A stretch of DNA of 44,326 bases. Source: an uncultured Bacteroidales bacterium. Lineage in GTDB: Bacteria > Bacteroidota > Bacteroidia > Bacteroidales > UBA932. The notes under the pieces are model-generated. The model searched no databases and had not been told where the DNA came from. It saw only the letters and a program-made list of their open reading frames with translations. A program made the position numbers and the translations under genes. This document shows positions 17,020 through 25,634 of this stretch, one piece after another (position 1 is the first letter of the stretch; each line of letters begins with the position of its first letter). The stretch is taken from positions 1 to 44,326 of the forward strand of contig UQWT01000010.1 of assembly GCA_900544815.1 (NCBI GenBank), written 5' to 3'.

Positions 17020-17093
17020 AGCCGATGGAGGGATTCGAACCCACGACCCGCTGATTACAAATCAGCTGCTCTGGCCAACTGAGCTACATCGGC
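17020..17093 (-). tRNA. tRNA-Thr (anticodon TGT)
   Basis: The acceptor GCCGATG pairs fully with CATCGGC, and the anticodon loop TTTGTAA gives TGT. The T-stem (GTGGG/CCCTC) has one T-T mismatch. It is the first gene of the tRNA-tuf transcript; CCA not encoded. Confidence 0.95.
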
Positions 17094-17100
17094 AATATGT

Positions 17101-17150
17101 CAATCCCTTCTGATGCGTGTCTAAAACACTTTTCTTTTCGTTTGGGATTG
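17101..17150 (-). promoter_or_regulatory. 5' leader of the tRNA-tuf transcript with terminal inverted repeat
   Basis: CAATCCC (17101-17107) is the exact inverse of GGGATTG (17144-17150). These lie just before the tRNA-Thr 5' end and just after the -7 box respectively. In the RNA they could pair the extreme 5' end with the stretch next to the first tRNA. A smaller inner stem (GTGT/ACAC) lies between. The same arrangement occurs before tRNA-Asp. Confidence 0.6.
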
Positions 17151-17182
17151 CAAAGATATGTGTTTTGTTTTTATCTACCAAA
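17151..17182 (-). promoter_or_regulatory. Promoter of the tRNA-tuf operon
   Basis: On the minus strand TTTG (17182-17179) is followed after 20 nt by TATCTTTG (17158-17151). Both match the Bacteroidetes -33/-7 consensus (TTTG, TAnnTTTG). It sits in the 114-nt gap after the dxs stop. Confidence 0.85.
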
Positions 17183-17207
17183 TATTTTGGCAGATTTTTT
17201 TGTAAAT

Positions 17208-19073
17208 TTAGTTGCTTTTATTCCATTCCTCTATTAATAAGGCTACTATGTCCTCTGTGTTGTACCTGCAAATACTTACAAGTTCCTCTACTGTTCCCTG
17301 CTCTACAAATTTGTCGGGAATACCCATACCTATAATCTTTACGGGCTTTCTGCATGATACATATTCGCATATTGCACCGTAGAGTCCACCCTTAACGACT
17401 CCGTCCTCTATGGTTATTATCTTATCGTAGTTGCCGAGGATCTTGTTTAAGAGTTCTGTGTCTAACGGTTTAAGGAAGCGCATGTCGTAGTGCCCCGGGG
17501 TTATTCCCTGTGCCTTGAGCTGTTCTATTGCCTTGGCTACCCTGTTGCCGGCTGTTCCCAATGATAGAATTGCTATTCTGCTTCCCGACAATATCTCGCG
17601 GCCCCTCCCAGGCTCTATAAAGGTATATTCGTTTGGAAGAGGGAGACCTTCGCATTTTCCTCTTGGGTATCTTATTGCAGTGGCGCCGTATTGCTCCTGA
17701 GTTGCCGAGTACATTATGTTACGCAGCTCTATCTCGTTCATGGGGGCGGCTATCGTAATATTTGGAATGGGACGGAGGTAGGCAAGATCAAATGCCCCAT
17801 GATGTGTTGCGCCATCTTCGCCAACCAATCCGGCTCTGTCTATGCAGAAAATCACCTTGAGGTTTTGCAGGGCTACATCGTGTACTATGTTGTCGTATGC
17901 TCTCTGCAGGAATGTTGAGTAGATATTGCAGAACGGAAGTGCTCCTGCTGCTGCCAATCCTGCCGAAAATGTTACCGCATGCTCCTCTGCTATACCAACG
18001 TCAAAGCTACGGTTGGGGAACACCTTCATCATACCTGTCATGGAGCAACCGCTTGCCATTGCCGGTGTTATTCCAACAATATTTGGATTGGTCTCTGCTA
18101 AATCTATTATTGTATTGCCAAATATCTCTTGGTATTTGAGCCTGTTGTCGCTGCTTTTTACCCTTTCTCCGGTCTTAATGTCAAAGGTGCCGGGTGCGTG
18201 CCATATGGTCTGGTTCTGCTCGGCCGGTTTGTATCCCTTTCCTTTTATTGTGCGTACATGCAGGATTTTTGGTCCGCGTATATCCTTTATATTGGTGAGG
18301 GTTGTTACAAGCTGCCCTATGTCGTTACCGTCTATTGTGCCAAAGTATCTAAAGCCCATGGCTTCAAAGAGGGTTCCGTTTTTAAGTAGTGCAGATTTTG
18401 TTGTAATCCAGAATTTTTGGATTAACCTGCGTACACGCCCGTTGCCAAGTCTGTTCCAAACTTTGTTCTTTACCTTATTATATAAAGGGGAGGTGGATAG
18501 CTTCACAAGATAGTTGTGCATTGCACCCACATTCTTGTCTATTGAGATCTGGTTGTCGTTGAGGATAACTAAAATGTCAGAACTCATTGAACCGGCATTG
18601 TTCAATGCTTCGTATGCCAAGCCTCCCGACAAAGCGCCGTCTCCTATTACTGCTATTATATGGTTATGCAACCCACGCAGCTGCTCCCCCACGGCAATAC
18701 CAAGCGCCCCCGAAATGGAGGTTGATGTGTGTCCGGCTCCAAAGGGATCGTATTCACTCTCGGATCTTTTTGTGAAACCGCTTAGCCCGTTGAGCTTTCT
18801 GTTGTTCTTAAAGGCCTCTTTTCTGCCTGTTAGAATCTTGTGGGCGTATGCCTGATGCCCTACATCCCAGATGAGCTTGTCGTTAGGTGTATTAAAGACG
18901 TAATGTATACCCACGGCAAGTTCAACTGCACCAAGACTTGCTCCAAGATGCCCGGGATTCTTTGCACAGCACTCTATCATATATTCTCTTATCTCATCGC
19001 ACAGGATGCCGAGCTTGTCTATGCTCAGGCCTCTTATATCTTTGGGATAGTTGATATTGTCTAATAATTTCAC
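17208..19073 (-). CDS. dxs: 1-deoxy-D-xylulose-5-phosphate synthase
   Basis: Condenses pyruvate and glyceraldehyde-3-phosphate with thiamine diphosphate, the first step of the MEP isoprenoid pathway. The 621-residue length is normal. The N-terminal NPGHLGASLG motif, the ThDP/Mg motif GDGALSGG...N (Gly144 to Asn159) and the catalytic-Glu region DVGIAEEHAVTFSAGLA are present, as is the C-terminal transketolase domain. It is transcribed towards the tRNA operon. Two inverted TTCCCGACAA copies lie inside (17311-17320 and 17582-17591). The upstream 121 nt are shared with the divergent MFS gene. Confidence 0.98.
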   Translation of the reverse strand: MKLLDNINYPKDIRGLSIDKLGILCDEIREYMIECCAKNPGHLGASLGAVELAVGIHYVFNTPNDKLIWDVGHQAYAHKILTGRKEAFKNNRKLNGLSGFTKRSESEYDPFGAGHTSTSISGALGIAVGEQLRGLHNHIIAVIGDGALSGGLAYEALNNAGSMSSDILVILNDNQISIDKNVGAMHNYLVKLSTSPLYNKVKNKVWNRLGNGRVRRLIQKFWITTKSALLKNGTLFEAMGFRYFGTIDGNDIGQLVTTLTNIKDIRGPKILHVRTIKGKGYKPAEQNQTIWHAPGTFDIKTGERVKSSDNRLKYQEIFGNTIIDLAETNPNIVGITPAMASGCSMTGMMKVFPNRSFDVGIAEEHAVTFSAGLAAAGALPFCNIYSTFLQRAYDNIVHDVALQNLKVIFCIDRAGLVGEDGATHHGAFDLAYLRPIPNITIAAPMNEIELRNIMYSATQEQYGATAIRYPRGKCEGLPLPNEYTFIEPGRGREILSGSRIAILSLGTAGNRVAKAIEQLKAQGITPGHYDMRFLKPLDTELLNKILGNYDKIITIEDGVVKGGLYGAICEYVSCRKPVKIIGMGIPDKFVEQGTVEELVSICRYNTEDIVALLIEEWNKSN

Positions 19074-19114
19074 CTCTTTTTTTAAGTTTGTTGGGGGCGC
19101 AAGTTACAACTTTT

Positions 19115-19146
19115 TTTGACAGTTATAATAAAAATGCCTAACTTGC
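19115..19146 (+). promoter_or_regulatory. Probable promoter of the MFS gene pair
   Basis: TTTG at 19115-19118 is followed after 20 nt by TAACTTGC at 19139-19146, a near match to TAnnTTTG. It lies about 50 nt before the first MFS start, in the divergent gap with dxs. Confidence 0.5.
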
Positions 19147-19194
19147 TTGGCGTTTTTCGCACCCCTATGGTAGAAATTATTAAATTATACAATA

Positions 19195-20616
19195 GTGAAT
19201 AATACAATCAAAACTTTAAAAGATTCAGCGGCCATGAGGTGGACCGCCTTAGTGTTGCTTGCAATGGCAATGTTCTTTGGATATATCTTTATGGATATAC
19301 TGTCACCTCTAATGAGTATGTTACAGGAGTATAGAGGTTGGGATCCAACTGCTTACGGCAGATATGCCGGTTCCGAGACCTTCCTTAACGTATTTGTCTT
19401 CTTCCTCATATTTGCAGGTATTATCTTGGATAAGATGGGGGTAAGGTTCACCGCTATTTTGTCGGGAGCTGTAATGGTAGCGGGAGCTTCTATAAACTAC
19501 TTAGCTGTTTCAGACGCTTTTGTTGGTAGCTCTGTAGAGGCTTTCTTTACAAATAACCTTAATATTCCGGAGCAGTGGTGGAATATAACACCGTTCTATG
19601 CAGGTATGCCCGCTTCTGCCAAGTGTTCAGCCATAGGGTTTATGATTTTTGGCTGTGGCGTTGAGATGGCGGGTATAACGGTTTCCCGTGGTATTGTAAA
19701 ATGGTTTAAGGGGAAGGAGATGGCGCTTGCAATGGGGTGCGAGATGGCGTTGGCAAGAGTTGGTGTTGCTGTGGTGATGGTAGGCTCTCCATTTGTAGCA
19801 TCAAAGATTGGAGCTGTTCCAAGTGTTTCAAGGCCGGTTCTATTTGCCGTTATACTTCTTATTATAGGTCTTATCTCTTTTATTGCATACGCGTTCATGG
19901 ATAAGAAACTCGAAAAACAGATGGGCGAGAGCGGCGAGGAGAAGGATGATCCATTTAAGTTGTCAGACCTTAAATATCTGTTTGGAAGCAAGGTCTTCTG
20001 GCTTGTAGCTATCTTGTGCGTACTATATTACTCTGCGATATTCCCTTTCCAGAAATACGCGATAAACATGCTGCAGTGTAATCTTGGACTTTCTGCGGAG
20101 ACAGCAGGACTCATCTTCTTCTGGTTCCCTATTGGAGCGGCTGCAATCACACCGTTCTTGGGCAATTTCTTGGACAAGAGGGGTAAGGGTGCTACAATGC
20201 TTATATACGGTGCACTTCTTATGATATTGTGTCACCTTACATTTGCATTTATACTTCCTGCAACCAAGTCTGTTGTAGTTGCGGTTATAGGAATTGTGCT
20301 GTTGGGCATATCATTCTCATTGGTTCCGGCATCTTTGTGGCCATCTGTTCCTAAGCTTGTAGATGAAAAGTTGCTTGGTTCTGCTTATGCCGTAATTTTC
20401 TGGATTCAGAATATAGGTCTGTACCTGTTCCCTATGATTATAGGTATGGTTATCTCTGCAACCAATCCCGGTGTTACAGATCCTTTGAAATACAATTATA
20501 CTGTTCCTATGGTGGTATTTGCATCCCTTGGTGTACTTGCTCTTGTATTCGGGTTGTGGCTTAAGGCTCTTGATGCAAAGAAACATTACGGTTTGGAGCA
20601 GCCTAACATCAAATAA
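19195..20616 (+). CDS. MFS transporter, MFSD1-like (first of a tandem pair)
   Basis: A 473-residue inner-membrane protein with about twelve hydrophobic segments. The start is GTG. It is supported because the N-terminus (MNNTIKTLKDS) matches that of the next gene (MNKAIKTLKDS). The mid-protein KWFKGKEMALAMG motif and the late SLVPASLWPSVPK...IFWIQNIG motif resemble the MFSD1-type branch of the major facilitator superfamily. Substrates in that branch are poorly known in bacteria, and I cannot name one here. Only 45 nt separate it from its paralogue, so the two are probably cotranscribed and end at the hairpin at 22109. Confidence 0.85.
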   Translation: MNNTIKTLKDSAAMRWTALVLLAMAMFFGYIFMDILSPLMSMLQEYRGWDPTAYGRYAGSETFLNVFVFFLIFAGIILDKMGVRFTAILSGAVMVAGASINYLAVSDAFVGSSVEAFFTNNLNIPEQWWNITPFYAGMPASAKCSAIGFMIFGCGVEMAGITVSRGIVKWFKGKEMALAMGCEMALARVGVAVVMVGSPFVASKIGAVPSVSRPVLFAVILLIIGLISFIAYAFMDKKLEKQMGESGEEKDDPFKLSDLKYLFGSKVFWLVAILCVLYYSAIFPFQKYAINMLQCNLGLSAETAGLIFFWFPIGAAAITPFLGNFLDKRGKGATMLIYGALLMILCHLTFAFILPATKSVVVAVIGIVLLGISFSLVPASLWPSVPKLVDEKLLGSAYAVIFWIQNIGLYLFPMIIGMVISATNPGVTDPLKYNYTVPMVVFASLGVLALVFGLWLKALDAKKHYGLEQPNIK

Positions 20617-20661
20617 TAAAGTGGAATTCAATTTTAATTACTAATACTTACCTAAAATTTT

Positions 20662-22047
20662 ATGAATAAGGCAATAAAAACCTTGAAAGACAGTAAGACA
20701 GCTTGCTGGATAGCCTTGGCACTGTTGGTTGTGCCAATGTTTGCATCCTATTTCTTTGACGATATGTTCTCAACCATATCGCACATTTTTAAAAATCCAA
20801 ATTTGTTAGAGTTGGGTTGGAACTCTGGTGAATACGGTTTCTATGCCGGGGGATATTCATTCTTGTGCGTTTGGGGCGGACTTATAATTTGCGGTATGCT
20901 GTTGGATAAATGGGGCGTAAGGGTAACAGGCTCTATTTTCGTTGGATTGATGGTTGTTGGTGCGGCATTGGTATCGTTTGCCATATCTGCCGGATTTGAA
21001 CCAAAAACCTCTCTTACGGTTGCATATATCGGATGTATGATATTCGGATTGGGCAGTGAGATCGCAGGAGTGGCTGTGACCCGTTCAATTGCCAAATGGT
21101 TTAAAGGAAAAAATATGGCTTTGGCAATGGGCTTGCAGCTTGCAATTGCCAGGTTGGGAACTGCATTGGCATTCTTCCTATCGCCTATATTGGTAACAAT
21201 GAAGGCGCAGGGCGAGATCTATCACCTTACAGATACCAATAAACCTGCATTGTTTGGTCTTATGTTGCTCTTTTTAGGTGCTATCCTTTGGGCAATATTT
21301 GTTGCAATGGATGCTAAATTTGACAGACAGCTTGGTACAACAGACAAAGTTGTAACATCTGAGGAGGACAAATTCAAATTTTCAGACATATTCAGGGTAC
21401 TTGGTAACAAGCATTTTATTTTAGTTTCGCTGCTTTGCGTATTCTTCTACTGCTGTATTATCTCGTTCAAGAAGTTTGGAACATCTATCCTTATCCCAAG
21501 ATTCGGTATTGATGTAGATACAGCAAAGTGGATGGTTACAATGATACCTTTCTTTACAGTTATATTTACTCCGTTGTTCGGTACATTGGTAGACAAGATT
21601 GGAAAAGGTACAAGGTGGATGATAATAGGTTCTGTACTGGTATTGACATCGCATCTTATCATTGCATTTGCACCAAGCGTAACTTACTTTGGATATGTAG
21701 GTATTGCATTGTTGGGTGTTGGTTATTCATTGGTACCTGCTGCCATGTGGCCATCTGTTCCTAAAATCATCCCGGAAAAGAATCTTGGAACCGCTTATTC
21801 GCTTATCTACTGGATTCAGAATATGGGTATGCTTATAGTACCTATTTTCGTGGGATTGATATTCAATAAATATATTACAGCCGATGAGGGCGATGCTATA
21901 AGAATTGCTCAGGAGCAGACTGCGGCGGTAGGGGCAGAATATATATTTATCGGCCTTGGCGTTGTGGCTGTTGTAGTATCTCTACTGTTTGCTGCCTCTT
22001 CCAGGAAGAATCCGCAGTTGGAATTGGATATGCCTAACAAGAAGTAA
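20662..22047 (+). CDS. MFS transporter, MFSD1-like (second of a tandem pair)
   Basis: A 461-residue paralogue of the preceding transporter with the same architecture. It shares the IAKWFKGKNMALAMG loop, the MIFGLGSEIAGVAVTRSI helix and the SLVPAAMWPSVPK...IYWIQNMG segment. The pair arose by an old tandem duplication: the motifs are kept, but most loops and the C-termini differ. Either two substrates or a hetero-oligomer is possible; neither can be decided from sequence. A strong terminator follows. Confidence 0.85.
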   Translation: MNKAIKTLKDSKTACWIALALLVVPMFASYFFDDMFSTISHIFKNPNLLELGWNSGEYGFYAGGYSFLCVWGGLIICGMLLDKWGVRVTGSIFVGLMVVGAALVSFAISAGFEPKTSLTVAYIGCMIFGLGSEIAGVAVTRSIAKWFKGKNMALAMGLQLAIARLGTALAFFLSPILVTMKAQGEIYHLTDTNKPALFGLMLLFLGAILWAIFVAMDAKFDRQLGTTDKVVTSEEDKFKFSDIFRVLGNKHFILVSLLCVFFYCCIISFKKFGTSILIPRFGIDVDTAKWMVTMIPFFTVIFTPLFGTLVDKIGKGTRWMIIGSVLVLTSHLIIAFAPSVTYFGYVGIALLGVGYSLVPAAMWPSVPKIIPEKNLGTAYSLIYWIQNMGMLIVPIFVGLIFNKYITADEGDAIRIAQEQTAAVGAEYIFIGLGVVAVVVSLLFAASSRKNPQLELDMPNKK

Positions 22048-22108
22048 AAAACGGTGTTGTCTGAAAAGACAACCTAAAAGCAGATCCTGCATTTGCAAGA
22101 CAATAATA

Positions 22109-22140
22109 AGGGTGGCCCGTTTGAGCCACCCTATTTTTTG
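22109..22140 (+). terminator. Intrinsic terminator after the MFS pair
   Basis: AGGGTGGC (22109-22116) pairs with GCCACCCT (22125-22132) around loop CCGTTTGA, followed by ATTTTTTG. A near-identical inverted copy forms the purA terminator at 27340-27359. Confidence 0.9.
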
Positions 22141-22167
22141 ACTTCTCGCATTTTACCGCTATCTTTA
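22137..22167 (+). promoter_or_regulatory. Probable promoter of the CutC fusion gene
   Basis: TTTG (22137-22140) is followed after 19 nt by TATCTTTA (22160-22167), one base off TAnnTTTG. The -33 element overlaps the T-tract of the preceding terminator. The start codon is 47 nt downstream. Confidence 0.6.
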
Positions 22168-22214
22168 CAGAGATTACAAAACTACTTTAGAAATAAATAT
22201 AATGCTTTAGAAAA

Positions 22215-25200
22215 ATGGAACTTGAAATCTGTGCATACTCCATAGAGTCTTGCCGTAATGCAAGGGATGCCGGAGCCAACAGAGTAGAGCTCTGCTCATC
22301 ACCTCAAGAAGGTGGAACCACCCCATCCATGGGGATGATTGCTGCTGCATCAAAAGTTCTAAAGGACCAAACGCACTCCAAGGAAGATAGCCCCGTGGAA
22401 CTATATGTTATGATAAGACCGCGTGGAGGAGACTTTGTATATACAGATGAAGAGTTTGATGTGATGAAGAGAGATATTTCTGCTATTGGAGAATCGGGCA
22501 TAGCTGTAGATGGGGTTGTATTTGGAATTCTCACGCAAGACGGCCATATAGATATTGAGCGGAACAGACAGCTTGTAGAATCAGCCGGCAAATATAATTT
22601 AAAAGTCACATTCCATAGAGCAGCAGACAGATGCATCTCTGCACCGGAGCAGATAGTAGAGGATATAATAGAAACAGGTGCATATCGCATATTAACATCG
22701 GGACAAAAACCAACAGCAGAGGAGGGGAAAGATAATATAAGGCGCATGGCAAAGGCAGCTGCAGGTAGAATAAAAATAATGTGCGGCAGCGGAGTGACAG
22801 AGAAAAATGCGGCACTTTTAAAGGAATGCGGTGTTGATGCGGAACACGCAACAGCCAAAAGCTTCCGTACAAGCAATGCCTGCAACATAATGAATGAGAC
22901 AGATACAATAATGTATTCAGATAAAACAAAAATTATGAACATACTAAAAGAACTTAAACTAATTGCTCTGTTTGCTCTGCTGCCAATTCTGTCATGCACG
23001 GTAACAGAAAAGGATTACCGCTATTGCAAGGAGATACAGGAGAATCCAAACCTCTCAAAAGGTGAAAAGGAGGCGCTTGACTTTATCTATAGATATTCTC
23101 CGTTAGAGGATATAACAGAGTATGGGCCGGAATTTTGGGTTGCCAATGTCAAACAGACTTTTAAAGTTAGGGAGTCCACCCCTTGGGGTAATACTATTCC
23201 CGACAATATCTTCAAACACTATGTCCTTCCCATAAGGGTAAACAACGAGGCTGTAGACTCTGCCAGAATTGTCTTTTGGAAAGAACTTGAACCACGAATA
23301 GCAAACTGTAAGACTATGGAGGAGGCAGCCCTTGCTGTTAACCATTGGTGCCACGAAAAAGCCAACTATCAGCCTACAAATGCAAGGACTTGCAGCCCTA
23401 CGGCCATGATATTGAGGACATACGGCAGATGTGGCGAGGAGTCTGTATTTGCTGTTGCAGCACTAAGGGCTGCAGGACTTCCTGCACGGCAGATCTATAC
23501 CCCGCGTTGGGCGCACTGCGATGATAACCATGCGTGGATTGAGGTTTGGGTAGACGGACAGTGGAAATATCTTGGAGCCTGCGAACCGGAGCCCGCACTT
23601 AACATGGCATGGTTCACATTTCCTGCCAGCAGAGGCCTGTTCATGCAGACAAGGGTGTTTGGTAAATATACAGGTGATGAGGAGGTTGTGAAAGAGGGTG
23701 ATTTGGTGACATATATAAATGCAACCCCTACATACGCAGAAACATCAAAGCCTGTTATAAGGGTTACAAAAGCCAACGGAAAACCTGTTGAGGGGGCAAC
23801 TGTAGATTACAGAGTATATAACTATTCAGAGCTTTTCCCTGTTGCAACGCTCAAGACAGACAAGAAAGGAGAATGCTCATTGACAATAGGTAACGGAGAC
23901 TGGATTATTTGGGCGAGTAAAGGGGAGCTTTATAACTACGTAAAGGTAAATCCTGTTGGAAAGGATGTGATTACCATAACAATAGATAAGGATAACAGCA
24001 ACCTTATAACAGATACGCTTTCTATTGTACCTCCTGCCGGACGTGCATTTGCTTTGAGCGTAAGCGAAAAGGAGAGGGAGATGAATGACCGTATGCTAGT
24101 TGCAGAGGACTCTATAAGGGCGGCATACGCAACTACATTCTTAGGCAAAGAGGAGACATTCGGTTGGGGAGGTTGCCTTGGTTTTGACAATGATAAAAAA
24201 GAGCGTTTATGGAGTATAGTTAATAATTCATACGGAAATTATGGGCAGATAATAGATTTCTATAATGAAACTTATAATGACAAGACATTGCCGGATAACA
24301 GGACAGTGATAGCACTGGCACTGCTTGAGGCATTGGAAGAGAAAGATCTTCAGGATCTTAAGGGAGATATGCTTTTCTCTCATCTTCATGCGGCATTTGC
24401 TAACGGCAAAGACAATTCCTTAATTGCATCACTATACAACAAAGATGATTTGCAGGGAAGCGACATGGCAATAAAATATATCATATCTCCAAGAATAAGC
24501 ACAGAGAGCCTTACGCAATGGAGAGAAAAGATATACAATTGGTTATTTTCCAACCAATTACTACTATCAGGAGCAAAAGATAATAACGCAATTGCACGGT
24601 CTGTAATGGACCATGTTAGGGCAAATGTCATTATTGACCCAACAACAGGGCGCGGTGATGTACACCTTTCACCTGCAAGTATGCTTAAACGAATGAGGGG
24701 AGAGAAGATATCAGCAGATATCTTCTTGGTTGCATGTTTAAGGACGGCAGGTATTCCTGCAAGACTTAACCCAATAGATGGCAAGCCTCAATACTTTGCA
24801 GATGATTGGATTACCTGCGACATATTCGCAGAAACATCCGTAGCACAAGCTCCAGGCGCATCTTCACAGAAGTATGGATGGCTGTCATTAAAATGTAATG
24901 GTGATAATCCGTTGTACTACATAAACTTTACAGTTTCAAAAATGGAAAACGGACGTCCTTGGCTAAGAGATCTCGGAAGCTCTGCAGAGGGTGATATGGG
25001 CCCGGGTATGAGACTCAACTCTATCTTTGCATCACCTGTAAAGTTGGAAACAGGTACATATCTGCTTACTACGGGCAACCGTAAAAGCGACGGTAGCGTT
25101 AAATGCCAGCTTAAAATGTTTGAGATAAAGGCAGATGATACAACTGCGTTAGGCTTTGAACTACCTACAATGGAGGAGACCTTTACGCCGCTTGTAACTA

Positions 25201-25634
25201 TTCCACAATTAGCCGATTATCTCCCTCTGCCTAACAACAACTACACAGCTGTAGCCATTATATCATCTTCAAATGAGCCCACAAACCACATGATTAGGGA
25301 CATAAGTGCAATGGCAGGAGATTTTGAAAAATATCCTGTAGAGTTCAGCTTCCTACTTAGGAACGATACTGAGTTAATACAGTTTGTTTCCGGCAACAGG
25401 CGCCCTCTTCCAAAGAATCTTACGCTTAAGGTAGACAAGGGGCAAAAGGTAGAATCACTTATAACCTCTGCCCTTGTTGGAGCGGGTCTGATGCCTGCAG
25501 AGGGTGAGACTCAATTGCCGCTGCTTGTTATGGTAAACAAAAAAGGAGAAGTGGTTTACTTCTCCTCAGGATACAGGATTGGAACAGGTTACCAGATCTC
25601 AAAATATCTTGTTTCTACAGGAACAAATGAATAG
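22215..25634 (+). CDS. In-frame fusion: CutC domain + transglutaminase-like lipoprotein
   Basis: One uninterrupted 1139-residue frame. Residues 1-240 are CutC, a TIM-barrel protein linked to copper handling (LEICAYSIESCRNARDAGA, MIRPRGGDF, TFHRAADRC). At Met241 (base 22935) a complete lipoprotein signal peptide begins, ending in LPILSC with lipobox Cys261. A transglutaminase-like domain follows with Cys406 (GRCGEES), His439 (DDNHAWIEVW) and an acidic ACEPEP in place of the usual Asp-Pro. Next come a carboxypeptidase-regulatory-like beta domain (about 510-600), a degenerate second transglutaminase-like region (about 830-960) and a thioredoxin-like C-terminus. The DNA before Met241 is A-rich, as preferred at starts in this phylum, so separate initiation there would yield an 899-residue exported lipoprotein. 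CutC itself is cytoplasmic; a true fusion would pose a localisation problem. The last CutC helix seems to double as the start of the signal peptide. Confidence 0.85.
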   Translation: MELEICAYSIESCRNARDAGANRVELCSSPQEGGTTPSMGMIAAASKVLKDQTHSKEDSPVELYVMIRPRGGDFVYTDEEFDVMKRDISAIGESGIAVDGVVFGILTQDGHIDIERNRQLVESAGKYNLKVTFHRAADRCISAPEQIVEDIIETGAYRILTSGQKPTAEEGKDNIRRMAKAAAGRIKIMCGSGVTEKNAALLKECGVDAEHATAKSFRTSNACNIMNETDTIMYSDKTKIMNILKELKLIALFALLPILSCTVTEKDYRYCKEIQENPNLSKGEKEALDFIYRYSPLEDITEYGPEFWVANVKQTFKVRESTPWGNTIPDNIFKHYVLPIRVNNEAVDSARIVFWKELEPRIANCKTMEEAALAVNHWCHEKANYQPTNARTCSPTAMILRTYGRCGEESVFAVAALRAAGLPARQIYTPRWAHCDDNHAWIEVWVDGQWKYLGACEPEPALNMAWFTFPASRGLFMQTRVFGKYTGDEEVVKEGDLVTYINATPTYAETSKPVIRVTKANGKPVEGATVDYRVYNYSELFPVATLKTDKKGECSLTIGNGDWIIWASKGELYNYVKVNPVGKDVITITIDKDNSNLITDTLSIVPPAGRAFALSVSEKEREMNDRMLVAEDSIRAAYATTFLGKEETFGWGGCLGFDNDKKERLWSIVNNSYGNYGQIIDFYNETYNDKTLPDNRTVIALALLEALEEKDLQDLKGDMLFSHLHAAFANGKDNSLIASLYNKDDLQGSDMAIKYIISPRISTESLTQWREKIYNWLFSNQLLLSGAKDNNAIARSVMDHVRANVIIDPTTGRGDVHLSPASMLKRMRGEKISADIFLVACLRTAGIPARLNPIDGKPQYFADDWITCDIFAETSVAQAPGASSQKYGWLSLKCNGDNPLYYINFTVSKMENGRPWLRDLGSSAEGDMGPGMRLNSIFASPVKLETGTYLLTTGNRKSDGSVKCQLKMFEIKADDTTALGFELPTMEETFTPLVTIPQLADYLPLPNNNYTAVAIISSSNEPTNHMIRDISAMAGDFEKYPVEFSFLLRNDTELIQFVSGNRRPLPKNLTLKVDKGQKVESLITSALVGAGLMPAEGETQLPLLVMVNKKGEVVYFSSGYRIGTGYQISKYLVSTGTNE

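Noticed and set aside
16522..17082. 187-codon plus-strand frame with RRGSNPRPSAWKADALPTELL-like peptide
   Set aside because: It is the antisense translation of tuf and the tRNA cluster. This peptide pattern is a well-known false gene produced by antisense tRNA-Gly and neighbours.
22304..22999. 231-codon minus-strand frame opposite CutC
   Set aside because: Antisense shadow of the CutC coding frame, Ser/Pro-rich as typical for such shadows.
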